Origin: Borborobacter arsenicus
GTDB lineage: Bacteria > Pseudomonadota > Alphaproteobacteria > Rhizobiales > Rhizobiaceae
DNA: 64,000 bases
Direction of reading: 5' to 3'
Assembly (NCBI RefSeq): GCF_003934165.1
Contig: NZ_RKST01000001.1
Coordinates: 558,001 to 622,000 of the forward strand
Part shown: positions 1 through 9,924 of the stretch, one piece after another
Position numbering within the stretch: the stretch's first letter is position 1
Layout: each line of letters starts with the position of its first letter
Program-made: the position numbers and the translations under genes
Notes under the pieces: model-generated
What the model was told of the DNA's origin: nothing
The model's input: only the letters and a program-made list of their open reading frames with translations
The model's database searches: none

Positions 1-205
1 CCACCAGAAGCCCCGCGCCGGCCTTGATGGCTGCGGTCGCAAAATCATGGCCATCCATGTTTTCGCCCTTGATGGCGAAGAAGGCCTCACCCGGCTCCAG
101 GCTGCGGCTGTCGATGGAAATGCCGGTGACGCCTGCCGGCATCTGGCCGACAGGACGGCCATCCATGGCGGCAACAAGCGCTTCGGCTGTCCACAGATGT
201 GTCAT
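1..205 (-). CDS. murF: UDP-N-acetylmuramoyl-tripeptide--D-alanyl-D-alanine ligase MurF, N-terminal part
   Basis: MurF adds D-Ala-D-Ala to the UDP-MurNAc-tripeptide in the cytoplasm, the last cytosolic ligation of the stem peptide. Only the first 68 codons are in the window; the rest runs off the left edge. The visible part begins [10 protein letters not shown] and contains [19 protein letters not shown], the Mur-ligase N-terminal domain signature (SRS..PG..F.A). The ATG overlaps the murE stop in an ATGA (202-205), which fixes the start and implies translational coupling. The call rests on the Mur-type N-terminus plus the position after murE in the dcw cluster; the ATP-binding core is not visible. 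Confidence 0.9.
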   Translation of the reverse strand, partial: MTHLWTAEALVAAMDGRPVGQMPAGVTGISIDSRSLEPGEAFFAIKGENMDGHDFATAAIKAGAGLLV

Positions 206-1656
206 GCGGCATGCTCCTTAAGCGCCCGCCGCACCTCTTCATGATCAGAAAACGGGAAGGTCTGCGACCCGACCGTTTGCCCTTCCTCATGGCCCTTGCC
301 GGCCACGATCAGCGTGTCGCCTGCATGCAGCATGGCGATCGCCTCGGCAATCGCCATGCGCCTGTCGCCGATCTCGATGGCGCCGGGTGCGGCCGCAAGG
401 ATTTCCGAGCGGATTTCCTCGGGAACCTCCGAACGCGGGTTGTCGTCAGTGACGATGGCAACGTCGGCCAATCGTGTCGCGATCTCGCCCATGATCGGCC
501 GCTTGCCGCGATCCCTGTCGCCGCCGCAGCCGAACACCACGATCACCCTTCCGGTGGTGAACGGCCGTACCGAAGCGAGCACATTTTCCAGCGCATCCGG
601 CTTGTGGGCATAATCGACATAGACCGGCGCACCATTTCCAGTCGTCCCGACGAGTTCGAGCCGGCCCGGCGCACCGCCAAGCTTTTCAAGCGCGCCAAGC
701 GCCGCGGATGAAGGCGTGCCGGTGGCTATCGCCAGGCCGGCGGCAACGAGCGCATTGTAGATTTGGAAATCGCCTGCGAGCGGCAGGTCGATCTCATGGA
801 TGACGCCGTCGGCCTCGATCTCGGCCCGCTGACGGAAACGTTCATGCTCGACCCGCTTCAGGCGCAGGAAATCGCCCTGGCGGCCGACAGTCAACACCTT
901 GAGGCCAGCGGCGCGTGCCGCTGCAATCGTCGGCTCCGACCAGCGGTCGTCGGCAAAGATCACCGCCGGCGCGCCCTTGGGCAACAGCGTGTCGAACAGG
1001 CGCAGCTTGGCGCGGTGATAGTCCTCGACCGTCGGATGATAGTCCATGTGGTCGCGGCCGAGATTGGTGAAGCCACCGGCCACAAGCCGCACGCCGTCGA
1101 GCCGGCTCTGGTCGAGACCGTGGCTGGAAGCTTCCATCGCCGCATGGGTGACGCCGGCCTCGGCAAGTTCGGTGAGCAGGCGGTGAAGGGCAACCGGGTC
1201 CGGCGTCGTCAGCGAGCCATAGTCGTTGCGGCCCGGCGCCACGACACCGGTGGTGCCGATGCTGGCCGAGGCGAGCCCGGCATGCTCCCAGATCTGGCGG
1301 GTGAAGGCGGCAACCGAAGTCTTCCCGCTGGTGCCGGTGACGGCCACCATCGTCTCGGGCTGGCGACTGAAGAAACGTGCCGCAAGCAGGGCCAACGCGC
1401 GCCTTGGCTCGTCAGTGGCAATGACTGGAATGGAGAGCGCACCGAGCGCTGCTCCCCTGGCCGCGACGATGGCCGCAGCACCCCGTTTCTGCGCATCGGC
1501 GGCAAAACTCGCCCCATCCGCCTTGCTCCCCGCAACGGCGACGAACAGGTCGCCCGGCCTGACCTGGCGCGAATCCGAGGAGACGCCGCTCACCTCCATG
1601 TCGGCGGGAACAATTCCTTCGACAGGCAGGATACCGGCAAGGTCTTTGAGTTTCAT
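202..1656 (-). CDS. murE: UDP-N-acetylmuramoyl-L-alanyl-D-glutamate--2,6-diaminopimelate ligase MurE
   Basis: Cytoplasmic ATP-dependent ligase that adds meso-diaminopimelate to UDP-MurNAc-L-Ala-D-Glu. The protein is 484 aa from the ATG at 1656 ([10 protein letters not shown]), the normal family length. The P-loop TGTSGKTS is at residues 107-114 and the DNPR motif, which marks meso-DAP rather than lysine specificity, is at 405-408. The frame stays open upstream to 1713, but those 19 residues do not look like MurE and the inner ATG gives the canonical N-terminus; its Shine-Dalgarno is weak. It lies 53 bp downstream of ftsI and overlaps murF by 4 bp. Confidence 0.96.
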   Translation of the reverse strand: MKLKDLAGILPVEGIVPADMEVSGVSSDSRQVRPGDLFVAVAGSKADGASFAADAQKRGAAAIVAARGAALGALSIPVIATDEPRRALALLAARFFSRQPETMVAVTGTSGKTSVAAFTRQIWEHAGLASASIGTTGVVAPGRNDYGSLTTPDPVALHRLLTELAEAGVTHAAMEASSHGLDQSRLDGVRLVAGGFTNLGRDHMDYHPTVEDYHRAKLRLFDTLLPKGAPAVIFADDRWSEPTIAAARAAGLKVLTVGRQGDFLRLKRVEHERFRQRAEIEADGVIHEIDLPLAGDFQIYNALVAAGLAIATGTPSSAALGALEKLGGAPGRLELVGTTGNGAPVYVDYAHKPDALENVLASVRPFTTGRVIVVFGCGGDRDRGKRPIMGEIATRLADVAIVTDDNPRSEVPEEIRSEILAAAPGAIEIGDRRMAIAEAIAMLHAGDTLIVAGKGHEEGQTVGSQTFPFSDHEEVRRALKEHAA

Positions 1657-1709
1657 CAGGGTCCAGTCGTCACAAACAAATGGCGCGCTTTGCCGGCGCG
1701 CCCTGAGAA

Positions 1710-3422
1710 TCATTGGTAGGAAACCAGCTTTGCTTCATTTTCATGGCCGAAATCTGGCTTCACGCCAAGGAATGATGCGGAGCGGCGAATGATATTGGCA
1801 ACCACCGGGGCGGCATTGAGACCGGAGGTCGCACCCAGTCCCGGCTTCTCCGGCTTGGGCTCGTCCACGATGCTGAGCACGATATATTGCGGGTCATCCA
1901 TCGGAAAGGCGGCGAGGAAGGCGTTGAACCTGACACCGGGCGCATAGCGGCCATTGACCACTTTTTCGGCCGTGCCGGTCTTGCCGCCGACGCGGTAGCC
2001 GGGAACTTCCGCACGCTTGCCCGATCCCTTCTCTGCGTTCAGCCGATAGAGATAGCGCATATCGGCGCTGGTCTGCGGGCTGACGACTTGCGTGGAGCGG
2101 GCGATGGCTTCTTCCTCGGTTCGCGGCAGGAAGGTCGGGTTCATCAGCCTGCCGCCATTCATCAGCGCCGCCGCACCCACCGCCGTCTGCAGCGGCGTGG
2201 TGGACATGCCGTGGCCAAAGGCGATGGTGATCGAGTGGACCTTCTTCCATACCTTGGGCTCGGTCGGCCGCGCCACTTCCGGAAGCTCGGTCTGCAGGCG
2301 GTCGAGCAGACCGATGCGCTTCAGAAATTCCCGGTGGCCTTCGATGCCGACGACATCGGCCTCGCGCGCCGAGCCGATATTGGAGGAATAGATGAAGACC
2401 TCGGGCACGGTGAGCACCCTGCCCTTGCCATGGAAGTCGCGGATCGTCTGCCGTCCGATGGTGATCGGACGCCTAGCATCGAAGGTGCTGTCGAGCGTTA
2501 CCTTGCCGGAATCGAGCGCCATGGCGGTGGTGAAGCTCTTGATGGTCGAGCCCATTTCATAGACGCCGGCCGACATGCGGTTGAGGCGATCCTTGTCGAG
2601 CGCATTATAGGGGTTATTGGGGTCGAAATCCGGCACCGAGGCCATGGCCAGCACTTCGCCGGTCTTGGCGTTGAGCACAACCGCGCCGGCTGCGATGGCT
2701 TGGTATTTCTCAAGCGCGCGGGTGATCTCGTCATGGACGATGTGCTGCACGCGGTTGTCGATGGACAGTTTCACCGGCTTGAGATTGTCGGCCTCGACCA
2801 GGCCGCTGGCGCGAAGATCGGCCAGGCCCTGGTCGTCGATATATTTTTCCATACCGGCAATGCCCTGATTGTCGATATTGGTGAGGCCCAGAATATGCGC
2901 TGCGGTCGAGCCGCCCGGATAGAAGCGGCGCTTTTCGGTGCGAAAGCCAATGCCGGGAATGCCGAGCTGCATGATGTCGGCCTGCTGGCGCGGCGTAAGC
3001 TGGCGCTGCAGCCACACGAAACCGGTGCCGCTCTTGAGCTTGCGATAGGTCTGTTCGACCTCGATGTCAGGCAGGACGGTCTGGAGCTTCTCGATCACCT
3101 CGTCGGCATCGATGATGCGGCGCGGCTCGGCAAACAGCGAAGCGGTCTTGATGTCGGTCGCCAGCACTTCGCCATTGCGGTCGATGATATCGGGGCGCGA
3201 GGCGGTGATGCGCGCGACCGGCCCACTGGAAGCTTCCGGGTCCTGCAGGCCGAGATAAACGAGCCGACCGGCAATGGTCGCATAGATGCCGAAGAAAACC
3301 GCCATGGTCATGACGACCCGGTTTTTGGCGCGGCCGCCGATGGCCTTGCGGGCGCCGTCCACCACGATGGATGGAGTTGACGCTTCGGCGTTCGACTTGC
3401 GTTTGCGCCAAAGCTTCATCAT
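1710..3422 (-). CDS. ftsI: Peptidoglycan D,D-transpeptidase FtsI (PBP3)
   Basis: Septal class B penicillin-binding protein that cross-links peptidoglycan at the division site. It is 570 aa from 3422. There is a basic N-terminus, one membrane anchor at about residues 36-55, a dimerisation/pedestal region, then the transpeptidase domain with the three active-site motifs: STIK (S292-K295), SSN (346-348) and KTGT (481-484). The open frame continues upstream to 3632, but that part overlaps ftsL out of frame. The ATG at 3422 forms an ATGA overlap with the ftsL stop, so it is preferred; a second ATG follows at 3419. Confidence 0.96.
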   Translation of the reverse strand: MMKLWRKRKSNAEASTPSIVVDGARKAIGGRAKNRVVMTMAVFFGIYATIAGRLVYLGLQDPEASSGPVARITASRPDIIDRNGEVLATDIKTASLFAEPRRIIDADEVIEKLQTVLPDIEVEQTYRKLKSGTGFVWLQRQLTPRQQADIMQLGIPGIGFRTEKRRFYPGGSTAAHILGLTNIDNQGIAGMEKYIDDQGLADLRASGLVEADNLKPVKLSIDNRVQHIVHDEITRALEKYQAIAAGAVVLNAKTGEVLAMASVPDFDPNNPYNALDKDRLNRMSAGVYEMGSTIKSFTTAMALDSGKVTLDSTFDARRPITIGRQTIRDFHGKGRVLTVPEVFIYSSNIGSAREADVVGIEGHREFLKRIGLLDRLQTELPEVARPTEPKVWKKVHSITIAFGHGMSTTPLQTAVGAAALMNGGRLMNPTFLPRTEEEAIARSTQVVSPQTSADMRYLYRLNAEKGSGKRAEVPGYRVGGKTGTAEKVVNGRYAPGVRFNAFLAAFPMDDPQYIVLSIVDEPKPEKPGLGATSGLNAAPVVANIIRRSASFLGVKPDFGHENEAKLVSYQ

Positions 3423-3793
3423 TGCACCACCGCTCCCGTAACCACCTTGTCGGTTCCGTTGTCTGCCATGCCCCCAAGGGGCTCGTTCAAGATGTCCTGG
3501 ATCTCTATCGGCCGTGGCGGCAGGTCTTCCAGATCGACGATCTGTCGCGCCTCGACCGGCTCCAATTGAAGTTGAGACTGATAGATCTCGGTCAGCCTCT
3601 GCAAGCGCGAGGGCTGGGTAAGCAGGCTCCAATCGGCCTTCAGGAGATCGATCGAATCCGCCTCGAAACGAATCTGCTGCTCGATCCTGCGCAATTCGGC
3701 GAGCTGGTTTTCCGCCTCATGCTTCGTCTTGTAGGTGAAGGCGGCAGCCGAAACCATGACGGCAATGAGGACGATGTCGGTCGTGCGGAACAT
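3419..3793 (-). CDS. ftsL: Cell division protein FtsL-like
   Basis: Small bitopic division protein that in the family bridges FtsB/FtsQ with FtsW/FtsI at the septum. It has 124 aa: a short cytoplasmic start (MFRTTD), one transmembrane helix at about residues 6-20, then a charged, heptad-rich stretch (about 22-60) consistent with a coiled coil. FtsL sequences diverge strongly, so the call depends mainly on size, topology and its place between rsmH (6 bp away) and ftsI (4-bp overlap). Confidence 0.88.
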   Translation of the reverse strand: MFRTTDIVLIAVMVSAAAFTYKTKHEAENQLAELRRIEQQIRFEADSIDLLKADWSLLTQPSRLQRLTEIYQSQLQLEPVEARQIVDLEDLPPRPIEIQDILNEPLGGMADNGTDKVVTGAVVQ

Positions 3794-3799
3794 TTGACG

Positions 3800-4810
3800 T
3801 TACCTTTCCGACTGGATTTCGGGCAGTTTGGGCAGGCCGAAGATCGAAAAATCGGCGGCGCGTGCCGGCGCTTCAGTGCGGATCGCAGCGCGCAGCTTGG
3901 CCGAGCGCGCGCGCGGATTGGCCTCGATTTCGGCATCCGAAGCGGCAACCACCCCACCGGCCTTGCCGAATGTCGCCGGGTTCACCTGCGCTTCCGGCAG
4001 ATAGCGCGAACCGGCAGCGCTGCCGGAACGGTCGGCAATGAAGCGCTTGACGATCCGGTCCTCCAGCGAATGGAAAGTGACGACGACCAGCCGCCCGCCG
4101 GGTTTAAGCGCCCGCTCGGCCGCAAACAGCGCACGTGCCAACTCGCCCAACTCGTCATTGACGAAAATGCGCAGCGCCTGGAACACACGGGTTGCCGGAT
4201 GGATCTTGTCCTTGGGGTTGCGCCCGACATGATCGGCGATGGCTTCGGCCAGATCGCGCGTGCGCTCGAAGCCGCGAACGGCGCGGCGCTTCTCGATCAT
4301 CCGGGCGATGCGGCCGGCATGCCGCTCCTCGCCCAGAAAGCCAAAGATACGGGCAAGGTCGCCTGCCTTGAAGCGGTTGACGATATCGGCAGCACTTGGC
4401 CCCTTCTGCGCCATGCGCATATCGAGCGGCCCATCGGCACGAAAGGAAAAACCGCGCTCGGCCTGATCGAGCTGCATCGAGGAAACGCCGATGTCGAGAA
4501 CGACACCGTCGACATCCTGCGCATAATCATCGAGGCGGGAGAACGGGCCATGCACCAGAAGCAGGCGCCCGCCAGAGGCTGCCTCCAGTTCCCGCCCGGC
4601 AGCGATCGCATCAGGATCGCGGTCGACTGCCACCACCGACGCACCGGCGGCAAGCAGCGCCCTCGTATAGCCACCGGCGCCAAAGGTGCCGTCGACAATC
4701 ACTTCGCCTTGCTTCGGCTCCAACGCGGCGATCACTTCCTGGAGGAGAACCGGAATGTGACGGGCCGGTCCGCCAACGGCGCTATGGTCTTCGCCGTGAC
4801 CCGCCATCAT
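3800..4810 (-). CDS. rsmH: 16S rRNA (cytosine(1402)-N(4))-methyltransferase RsmH (MraW)
   Basis: SAM-dependent methyltransferase that makes m4C1402 in the 16S rRNA decoding site. It is 336 aa from the ATG at 4810, which overlaps the mraZ stop (ATGA). The SAM-binding motif [15 protein letters not shown] is at about residues 39-53, and a C-terminal [14 protein letters not shown] block is typical of RsmH. The frame is open much further upstream (to 5464) but that extension lies over mraZ on the same strand and has no recognisable domain. Confidence 0.95.
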   Translation of the reverse strand: MMAGHGEDHSAVGGPARHIPVLLQEVIAALEPKQGEVIVDGTFGAGGYTRALLAAGASVVAVDRDPDAIAAGRELEAASGGRLLLVHGPFSRLDDYAQDVDGVVLDIGVSSMQLDQAERGFSFRADGPLDMRMAQKGPSAADIVNRFKAGDLARIFGFLGEERHAGRIARMIEKRRAVRGFERTRDLAEAIADHVGRNPKDKIHPATRVFQALRIFVNDELGELARALFAAERALKPGGRLVVVTFHSLEDRIVKRFIADRSGSAAGSRYLPEAQVNPATFGKAGGVVAASDAEIEANPRARSAKLRAAIRTEAPARAADFSIFGLPKLPEIQSER

Positions 4811-5271
4811 TCCGCTTCCTCCACCCGCCCTTCGCCCGTCCCTCGACGAAGCTGCAAAAGCCGTGCGCGCACCTGTGCGCCATAAGCGCTCAAACGCTGC
4901 GGCTCCCATATCTGGAAGAAATTGCCGCGGCCGACAAAGGCAATTTCCGAGGAAATGCCGGTATGTTCGCGCATGAAGTCGGTGACCGTGATGCGCCCAT
5001 CCTGATCCAGCTTCAGGAACATTCCATCGCCATGGCAAAAGAACGACATATCGTCCGCCGTCTGCAAGAACGGATCCTCGAGCGCTATGCGCTGCTCGTA
5101 GCGGTCGAGCAGGTCGAGCCCGCCGACATCCAGCGCCGGCACGTCGAGTGCCCGCAGCGCATATAATTCGCCGTAGCCGCGCCTCTGCAGAACCGAGCGA
5201 AAATGCGCCGGAACGGAGACCCGCCCCTTGGCGTCGATCCTGTTTACCGCATTTGACAGGAACCGGTCCAT
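4807..5271 (-). CDS. mraZ: Transcriptional regulator MraZ
   Basis: First gene of the dcw operon. MraZ is an AbrB-fold (SpoVT-like) DNA-binding protein that in E. coli represses its own operon through TGGGN repeats. This one has 154 aa with the two family repeats: N-terminal [16 protein letters not shown] (about residues 10-25) and a C-terminal half with [19 protein letters not shown]. The start is the ATG at 5271 (MDRFLSN); a GTG immediately upstream at 5274 would add one residue. Its C-terminal tail is charged (GRVEEAE). Confidence 0.93.
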   Translation of the reverse strand: MDRFLSNAVNRIDAKGRVSVPAHFRSVLQRRGYGELYALRALDVPALDVGGLDLLDRYEQRIALEDPFLQTADDMSFFCHGDGMFLKLDQDGRITVTDFMREHTGISSEIAFVGRGNFFQIWEPQRLSAYGAQVRARLLQLRRGTGEGRVEEAE

Positions 5272-5649
5272 CACTCGATACAGCCGCCTCCGTCGCGCCC
5301 CTCATCACCGCATCCTCCAGCCTGCCGCGTTGCGTGACCGTGATGCTCTTTTCCCTGCTTTCGAACACAGCAAACCCGGCTGGCACCACCGCTGCGACTG
5401 CTCGCTTGGGGAACGCCTCACCCGGTACTGGAACGAAGACTGGAATGTATGAATGGGATATCATGGGACTGTATGGGCGTCAACGGGAACAGGCATTCAG
5501 GCGGCCACTACGAGGGCTCCTCGCGCGGCTTTGGCAGCATTCGGATATTTATCGTCCGTTAAGCTTAACAAGCCGTTAGGAGCGCGACTTTCGTCGTGGT
5601 TTTGCGCCCTTGCCCGCGCCTGAGGACAGGAATAGCGTTGAGGCAGTCC
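5272..5649. other. Divergent intergenic region between mraZ and the Cys/Met enzyme gene
   Basis: About 380 bp with no convincing gene. Frames open here on both strands are short or are upstream runs of neighbouring genes. It holds the TGGGN array (5454-5488) and must contain the dcw promoter on the minus strand and the promoter of the gene starting at 5650 on the plus strand. No tRNA or hairpin terminator was seen. Confidence 0.6.
5454..5488 (+). promoter_or_regulatory. Candidate MraZ-binding repeat array upstream of mraZ
   Basis: On the plus strand TGGGA, TGGGA, TGGGC and CGGGA start at 5454, 5464, 5474 and 5484, an exact 10-bp period with 5-bp spacers. This is the architecture described for MraZ targets in E. 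coli (TGGGN repeats, 5-nt spacers). The array lies about 180 bp upstream of the mraZ ATG. No -35/-10 pair was confidently placed, so the relation to the transcription start is unknown. Confidence 0.6.
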
Positions 5650-6792
5650 ATGTCCCCGCCGAAAGACCCTCTCGCCATGTCCGAAGCCCTTCAGTCCCGC
5701 GCCGCTACGCTTGTCCATCTTCGCGGCAAGACGCTAAAGCGCGGTGATTCCGTGCCGCTGCCGCTGACCATGGCATCGACCTTCCATGCGCCCGGCGATT
5801 CCACCGGATTTCACCAATATGGCCGCTTCTCCAACCCGACATGGGATGCGGTGGAAGAAATGCTGGCCCATCTGGAGAATGCGCCCTGCATCGGCTTTCC
5901 CTCCGGCATGGCGGCGATTGCGGCGGTCTATTTCACTCAGTTAAAGGCCGGCGACCGCATCCTGCTGCCGGCAGATGGCTACCCGACCGGACGCGGCCTT
6001 GCCGAACGCTATCTCGGCAAGCTCGGTGTCAGCTTCGACACTCGCCCGACCGCGACCTTCCTCGATGGCGGCTTTGCCGGCTATCGCCTCGTCTTCATCG
6101 AAAGCCCGTCAAATCCGGCTCTCGACATTTGCGACATCGCGGCGGTTGCAAAGGCTGCCCATGCCGAAGGCGCGATCGTCATGGCCGACAACACGACGAT
6201 GACACCCTTCGGCCAGCGGCCGCTCGATCTTGGCGTGGATATTCTGGTCGCCGCCGACACCAAGGCGCCCAATGGCCATTCAGATGCGCTGTTCGGCCAT
6301 GTCGCCAGCCGCGACCCCGACATCATCGCGGCCGTCAAGGATTGGCGCCAGACATCAGGCAGCATACCCGGCGCCATGGATGCATGGATGCTGCATCGCG
6401 GGTTGGAGACGCTGGAACTGCGCTTCGAGCGCATGTGCAATACAGCCGAAGTCCTCGCCAGGCGACTGAAGGAGCGGAAGATCCTCCAGTTGGTGCGCTA
6501 TCCCGGACTGGAAGACGATCCGTCGCACAATCTCGCGCGCGCCCAGATGGATCGGTTCGGCTTCCTGATCAGCCTAGTGCTCGCATCGGAGGAGCAGGCC
6601 GAGGACTTCATCAATGGCTGCAGCCTCATTCAGGCTGCGACATCCTTCGGCAGCGTGCACAGCTCGGCCGAGCGCCGCACAAGGCGGGGCGACGCCGTGC
6701 CGCCGGGCTTCGTGCGTCTGGCCGTGGGCTGCGAACCGGCCGAGGAGTTGTGGGCCGCGATCAAGGCGTCGCTGGATCGGCTGGGCTGAATC
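5650..6792 (+). CDS. Cystathionine gamma-lyase/beta-lyase family PLP enzyme
   Basis: Fold-type I PLP enzyme of the Cys/Met-metabolism family (trans-sulfuration: cleavage or synthesis of cystathionine or related thioethers). It is 380 aa. The Tyr/Arg phosphate-binding motif QYGRFSNPTW follows residue 55, GFPSGMAAIA is the substrate/PLP loop, ADNTTMTPF carries the PLP-binding Asp, and the Schiff-base lysine is K205 in TKAPNGHSD. The more usual text at the lysine is TKY.NGHSD; here Tyr is replaced by Ala-Pro. The ATG at 5650 has GAGG upstream; an alternative ATG is at 5677. Whether it acts as gamma-lyase or beta-lyase cannot be read from the sequence. Confidence 0.85.
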
Positions 6793-6839
6793 AAACTCGG
6801 AAGGTAATCGCTCAACCGGCTGAAACAGCGGTGAAAATG

Positions 6840-7240
6840 CCAGCCAGCCTATAAGCCGGGTTCTGTATGGCCCTCGCGCCCGAGGGCACGAAAACGTGGC
6901 GGCCATTCGTCTTGGACGCATGTTGCCATGCGCCTCACGCAACCTACCCGGATGGCGGGGCCGGAAACAGCCCTGAAGGTTTCCCTTCACACCATCCCTA
7001 TTCGGTCTTGCTCCCGGTGGGGTTTGCCCTGCCGCTCCTGTTGCCAGTCGCGCGGTGGGCTCTTACCCCACCCTTTCACCCTTGCCATGGCAAGCCATGG
7101 CGGTTTGCTTTCTGTGGCACTTTCCCTGGGGTCGCCCCCGCCGGTCATTATCCGGCACCGTGTTTCCATGGAGCCCGGACTTTCCTCACCCGCAGCCTTT
7201 CGGCTCCTGCTGGTGCGGCCGCCCGGCTGGCTGGCAAGTT
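6840..7240 (-). ncRNA. rnpB: RNase P RNA (type A, alphaproteobacterial)
   Basis: Catalytic RNA of RNase P, which matures tRNA 5' ends. Read on the minus strand, the 5' part holds the conserved GAGGAAAGTCCGGGCTCC block (about 7180-7197) and the 3' end is AGAACCCGGCTTATAGGCTGGC (about 6843-6864). The 5' GCCAGCC (7229-7235) pairs with the terminal GGCTGGC, forming helix P1. Length of about 400 nt fits the bacterial type A class. Exact ends are estimated from P1; no clear Rho-independent terminator follows. Confidence 0.95.
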
Positions 7241-7273
7241 CTATAAAGGGACTTGTAGGCCAAAACGCAAATG

Positions 7274-7299
7274 AAAAAGCCTGCACGACAGGCAGGCTT
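7274..7299 (-). terminator. Rho-independent terminator of the lytic transglycosylase gene
   Basis: On the minus strand, AAGCCTGC and GCAGGCTT form an 8-bp stem with a 6-7 nt loop, followed by a run of five T. It begins 28 bp after the stop of the gene ending at 7327 and separates it from rnpB. Confidence 0.85.
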
Positions 7300-7326
7300 G
7301 CTTCATTGTGCTCAGGAGGCTTGCGA

Positions 7327-8085
7327 TCAGTTGGCAGCGAGGTGCTGCAAAACCTTGCCGCAATAGGCCGAAGACACCGGATTCATCCGCTTGGCCGCAT
7401 GACCAGCATTGTATTTCAGGATAGTGCCGCAGGTCGTGCCGCCGCCCAGCGAATGGGCCTTGGCGAGGTATTTCATGCCGTATTTGATGTTGGTCTCGGG
7501 GTCGAACAGGCCTTTGCTGCCGCCGCTATAGCCCATCATGCGCGCCGTCGACGGCTTGATCTGCATCAGGCCGATCTCGCCGGCGCTGCCGCGCGCATCG
7601 GCGCGATAATTGCTTTCGACCCGAATGACGGCATGGGCAAGCGAAACGGGAACGCCGTAGGAGGCCGCATATTGCGCGACCAGCTTGCCATAGCGCGGGT
7701 CCTTGCTCGCGGCGGCCTTGGCGGCAACCTTGGCGCCCTTCTTTCCGATCGATGCGGTCTGCATCATGTCCAGCGCAAGCTTCTTACCCTTCTTGCGGCT
7801 CTTCATCACCACGCTCTTGGGGCTGGAAGCCTTCTTGGACTTCGCCTGGGCGGTCTTGGCCTTTGCCGCCGGCTTCTTCTTCGGTTGCGTTGAAGCGGCC
7901 CGCTTGCTCTCTTTCTTGGGAGTGACTTCCGCCTTCTCAACCTCCGGCTTGTCAGTCTTGACGGCCGGCGTCACCACCGAATTGTCCTTGAGGCGCCCGC
8001 TCATGCTGGGATGCGGCTGGGAATGCGCAGCAAAACTCGTCAAGCCGACAGCAAATGCCGCCGTCAACACAGTCCATCTCTTCAT
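7327..8085 (-). CDS. Secreted lytic transglycosylase, SLT domain
   Basis: Periplasmic muramidase-like enzyme that cleaves the MurNAc-GlcNAc bond with 1,6-anhydro formation. It has 252 aa: a signal peptide (MKRWTVLTAAFAVGLTSFAAHS), then a very Lys/Ala-rich low-complexity linker (about 45-128) and a C-terminal SLT domain (about 130-245). The catalytic glutamate is E157 in RVESNYRADARG, followed by GEIGLMQIKPSTA and the later KYNAG motif. The basic linker might bind anionic wall or membrane; that is inference. It is a single gene with its own terminator; 180 bp separate it from the amidase upstream. Confidence 0.92.
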   Translation of the reverse strand: MKRWTVLTAAFAVGLTSFAAHSQPHPSMSGRLKDNSVVTPAVKTDKPEVEKAEVTPKKESKRAASTQPKKKPAAKAKTAQAKSKKASSPKSVVMKSRKKGKKLALDMMQTASIGKKGAKVAAKAAASKDPRYGKLVAQYAASYGVPVSLAHAVIRVESNYRADARGSAGEIGLMQIKPSTARMMGYSGGSKGLFDPETNIKYGMKYLAKAHSLGGGTTCGTILKYNAGHAAKRMNPVSSAYCGKVLQHLAAN

Positions 8086-8264
8086 GTCTTCCTGTTCTTT
8101 TTCTTGGCCGCGCGAATATCTTCACGCAGCAACCCTTACTCAAAAGCCTGAACCATTCTTGTAGTCAGGCCTCACACAGGGCGGGATTTGACAAGGGAAT
8201 TGGCGGCAATGAAGGCCGGCGAAATCACTTTCGTTAACCGAATGTAACGCTATGGATTTCGTTG

Positions 8265-9035
8265 CTATACTTGAGCAAAACTGATGTGCAGGGATGAAAG
8301 AAGGCGACGCAAGGTTTCGACTGTGCTGGCATCGGCGACACCGTCAATCCTGGCGGGACGGAAATGGCGCTGGAAGGCGGCAACCACGATCTCCGTGGAG
8401 GCATCGAAAATCCCCGTGATCTCAACGCCGTAGCCATAGAGCTCAAGCATCGACTGAAGCTCTTCCACCAGCCGTCCACGGTCGCCGTTTTTGAGTGCCG
8501 GCCCGTCGCCGATCGGCACCGGCTCGACAAAATGGCCGACATTCGCCGTGGCCAGCCTCTTCCACGGGAACTTTTCGCCGGGATCCACCTTGCGACCAGG
8601 TGCCACATCAGAATGCGCTAAAATTCGCTCCGGCACGATGCCGTGGCGGCCACAAATACCCTGGCAAAGGGCGATTACGGCCTCAATCTGCCTGTCGGGA
8701 AACTCCGGATAGCCGAATTCATGGCCCGGATTGACGATCTCGATCCCCACCGACCAGGAGTTTATGTCGCTCACGCCGCGCCAGGAACTCTTGCCGGCAT
8801 GCCAGGCACGATCGCTTTCGCGCACCATCTGCACGATGGCGCCATCTTCATGCACCAGATAATGCGAGGACACTTCGCTGACAGGATCGCAGAGCCAGGA
8901 CTCGGCCGCCTTGGCGGTCGGCATGCCGGTATAATGGAGAATGATCGTGTCTGGCCGGTCGGTGCCACGCCGCGGATTGAAATTCGGCGATACACGGATT
9001 TCAACACCGGCATGGTCAGCCAGGAATCCGCTCAT
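8265..9035 (-). CDS. N-acetylmuramoyl-L-alanine amidase, AmpD-like, with PG-binding domain
   Basis: Zinc amidase (Amidase_2) that removes the stem peptide from MurNAc or anhydro-MurNAc. It has 256 aa: amidase domain at about 15-160 with zinc ligands H34 (ILHYTGM), H141 and D151 (AHSDVAPGRKVDPG), then a PG_binding_1 domain at about 180-250 (GRLVEELQSMLELYGY). No signal peptide is visible, which favours a cytoplasmic AmpD-type role in muropeptide recycling, although the PG-binding domain also fits wall contact. It overlaps the DjlA-like gene by 4 bp (9032-9035). Confidence 0.92.
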   Translation of the reverse strand: MSGFLADHAGVEIRVSPNFNPRRGTDRPDTIILHYTGMPTAKAAESWLCDPVSEVSSHYLVHEDGAIVQMVRESDRAWHAGKSSWRGVSDINSWSVGIEIVNPGHEFGYPEFPDRQIEAVIALCQGICGRHGIVPERILAHSDVAPGRKVDPGEKFPWKRLATANVGHFVEPVPIGDGPALKNGDRGRLVEELQSMLELYGYGVEITGIFDASTEIVVAAFQRHFRPARIDGVADASTVETLRRLLSSLHISFAQV

Positions 9036-9751
9036 GCAGCTCGCGCGCTCCGTTCGATCAGTTCATAGGCCGCGTTGATTGCGGCAATGCGTGTGGTTGC
9101 GATCTTGATGAATTCTTCCGGCACGCCACGGGCAATCAACCGATCCGGGTGGTTGTGGGCGACCAGCGTGCGATAGTGCTTGCGCACATCTTCGAACGGG
9201 CGGCCGCGCTCGATTCCCAGCACGACATAGGGGTCTGCATCGCCGAGGTCGAGATGCCGGGCCAGTATGCTCTGATAGTGCTGCTCCCCGATGCGGAAAA
9301 TTTCGGCCACGCGTTGCAGGAATCTGCCCTCGCGCTCATGCAGCATCCCGTCAGCCTTGGCGATGTGGAACAGCCCGTCCAGAATGTCTTCCAGCATGGC
9401 GCAGTTCTGGTGACCAGAGCCGCACAGACCTGCCATGCGCCTCGCGTAGGTTTCGAAGCCGGCAACATCCGCCTTGGCCAGGTCGTAAAGCCGCGCCACA
9501 TTGTGCGCCTCCTCAGGAGGAATGTCGAAAATCTCGCGAAAGGCACGTATCTCGTCTTGCGTGACCACGCCGTCGGCCTTGGCCATCTTTGCCGACAGCG
9601 CGATCATCGCCACCGAAAAGGCGACGCGGCGACGCAAATCCGCATCGCCCTCGAATACGGTGCGCACGGCTTCGACCATGCCGGCAACGCCGGACAGGGC
9701 GGAAGCGGATGCACGGGATATGAACTCGCCTATGCGGTCCCAGATCGACAT
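9032..9751 (-). CDS. DjlA-like J-domain protein (TerB + DnaJ)
   Basis: Co-chaperone-like protein of 239 aa. Its N-terminal two-thirds is a helical TerB/DjlA domain (LSAKMAKADGVVTQDEIRAF at about 52-71 and HIAKADGMLHEREGRF at about 128-143, two DG/E-rich acidic loops). A C-terminal J-domain carries HPD at 201-203. E. coli DjlA has an N-terminal membrane helix; here the N-terminus (MSIWDRIGEF) is amphipathic instead. It is the first gene of a two-gene unit with the amidase. Confidence 0.9.
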   Translation of the reverse strand: MSIWDRIGEFISRASASALSGVAGMVEAVRTVFEGDADLRRRVAFSVAMIALSAKMAKADGVVTQDEIRAFREIFDIPPEEAHNVARLYDLAKADVAGFETYARRMAGLCGSGHQNCAMLEDILDGLFHIAKADGMLHEREGRFLQRVAEIFRIGEQHYQSILARHLDLGDADPYVVLGIERGRPFEDVRKHYRTLVAHNHPDRLIARGVPEEFIKIATTRIAAINAAYELIERSARAA

Positions 9752-9867
9752 GGGCCGCTTATTAGGACGAAACGCGCCGATTGGCGAGGCGCAAATCCCA
9801 CCTTCTTTCAGGTGAGATCGGAAATTAACGGTTCGGGCGGTGGCAAAATCGGAAACGGAAATGCAAG

Positions 9868-9890
9868 AAAGGCCGGCGAGGCCGGCCTTT
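9868..9890 (-). terminator. Hairpin terminator after the small lipoprotein gene
   Basis: Perfect 10-bp inverted repeat AAAGGCCGGC/GCCGGCCTTT with a 3-nt loop. It lies 35 bp downstream of the lipoprotein stop on the minus strand and ends in TTTCTT. Confidence 0.75.
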
Positions 9891-9924
9891 CCAATGCTCT
9901 TACAAGCCTGACGACTGCACGGTT

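Noticed and set aside
763-1719. 318-aa plus-strand open frame over murE
   Set aside because: It is the antisense shadow of murE in high-GC DNA; the minus-strand protein has all Mur ligase motifs.
4811-5464. N-terminal extension of the rsmH frame
   Set aside because: It lies over mraZ in another frame on the same strand, and RsmH is complete from the ATG at 4810.
6867-7893. Long plus-strand frames over rnpB and the transglycosylase
   Set aside because: The first half is RNase P RNA and the second half is antisense to a well-supported enzyme gene.
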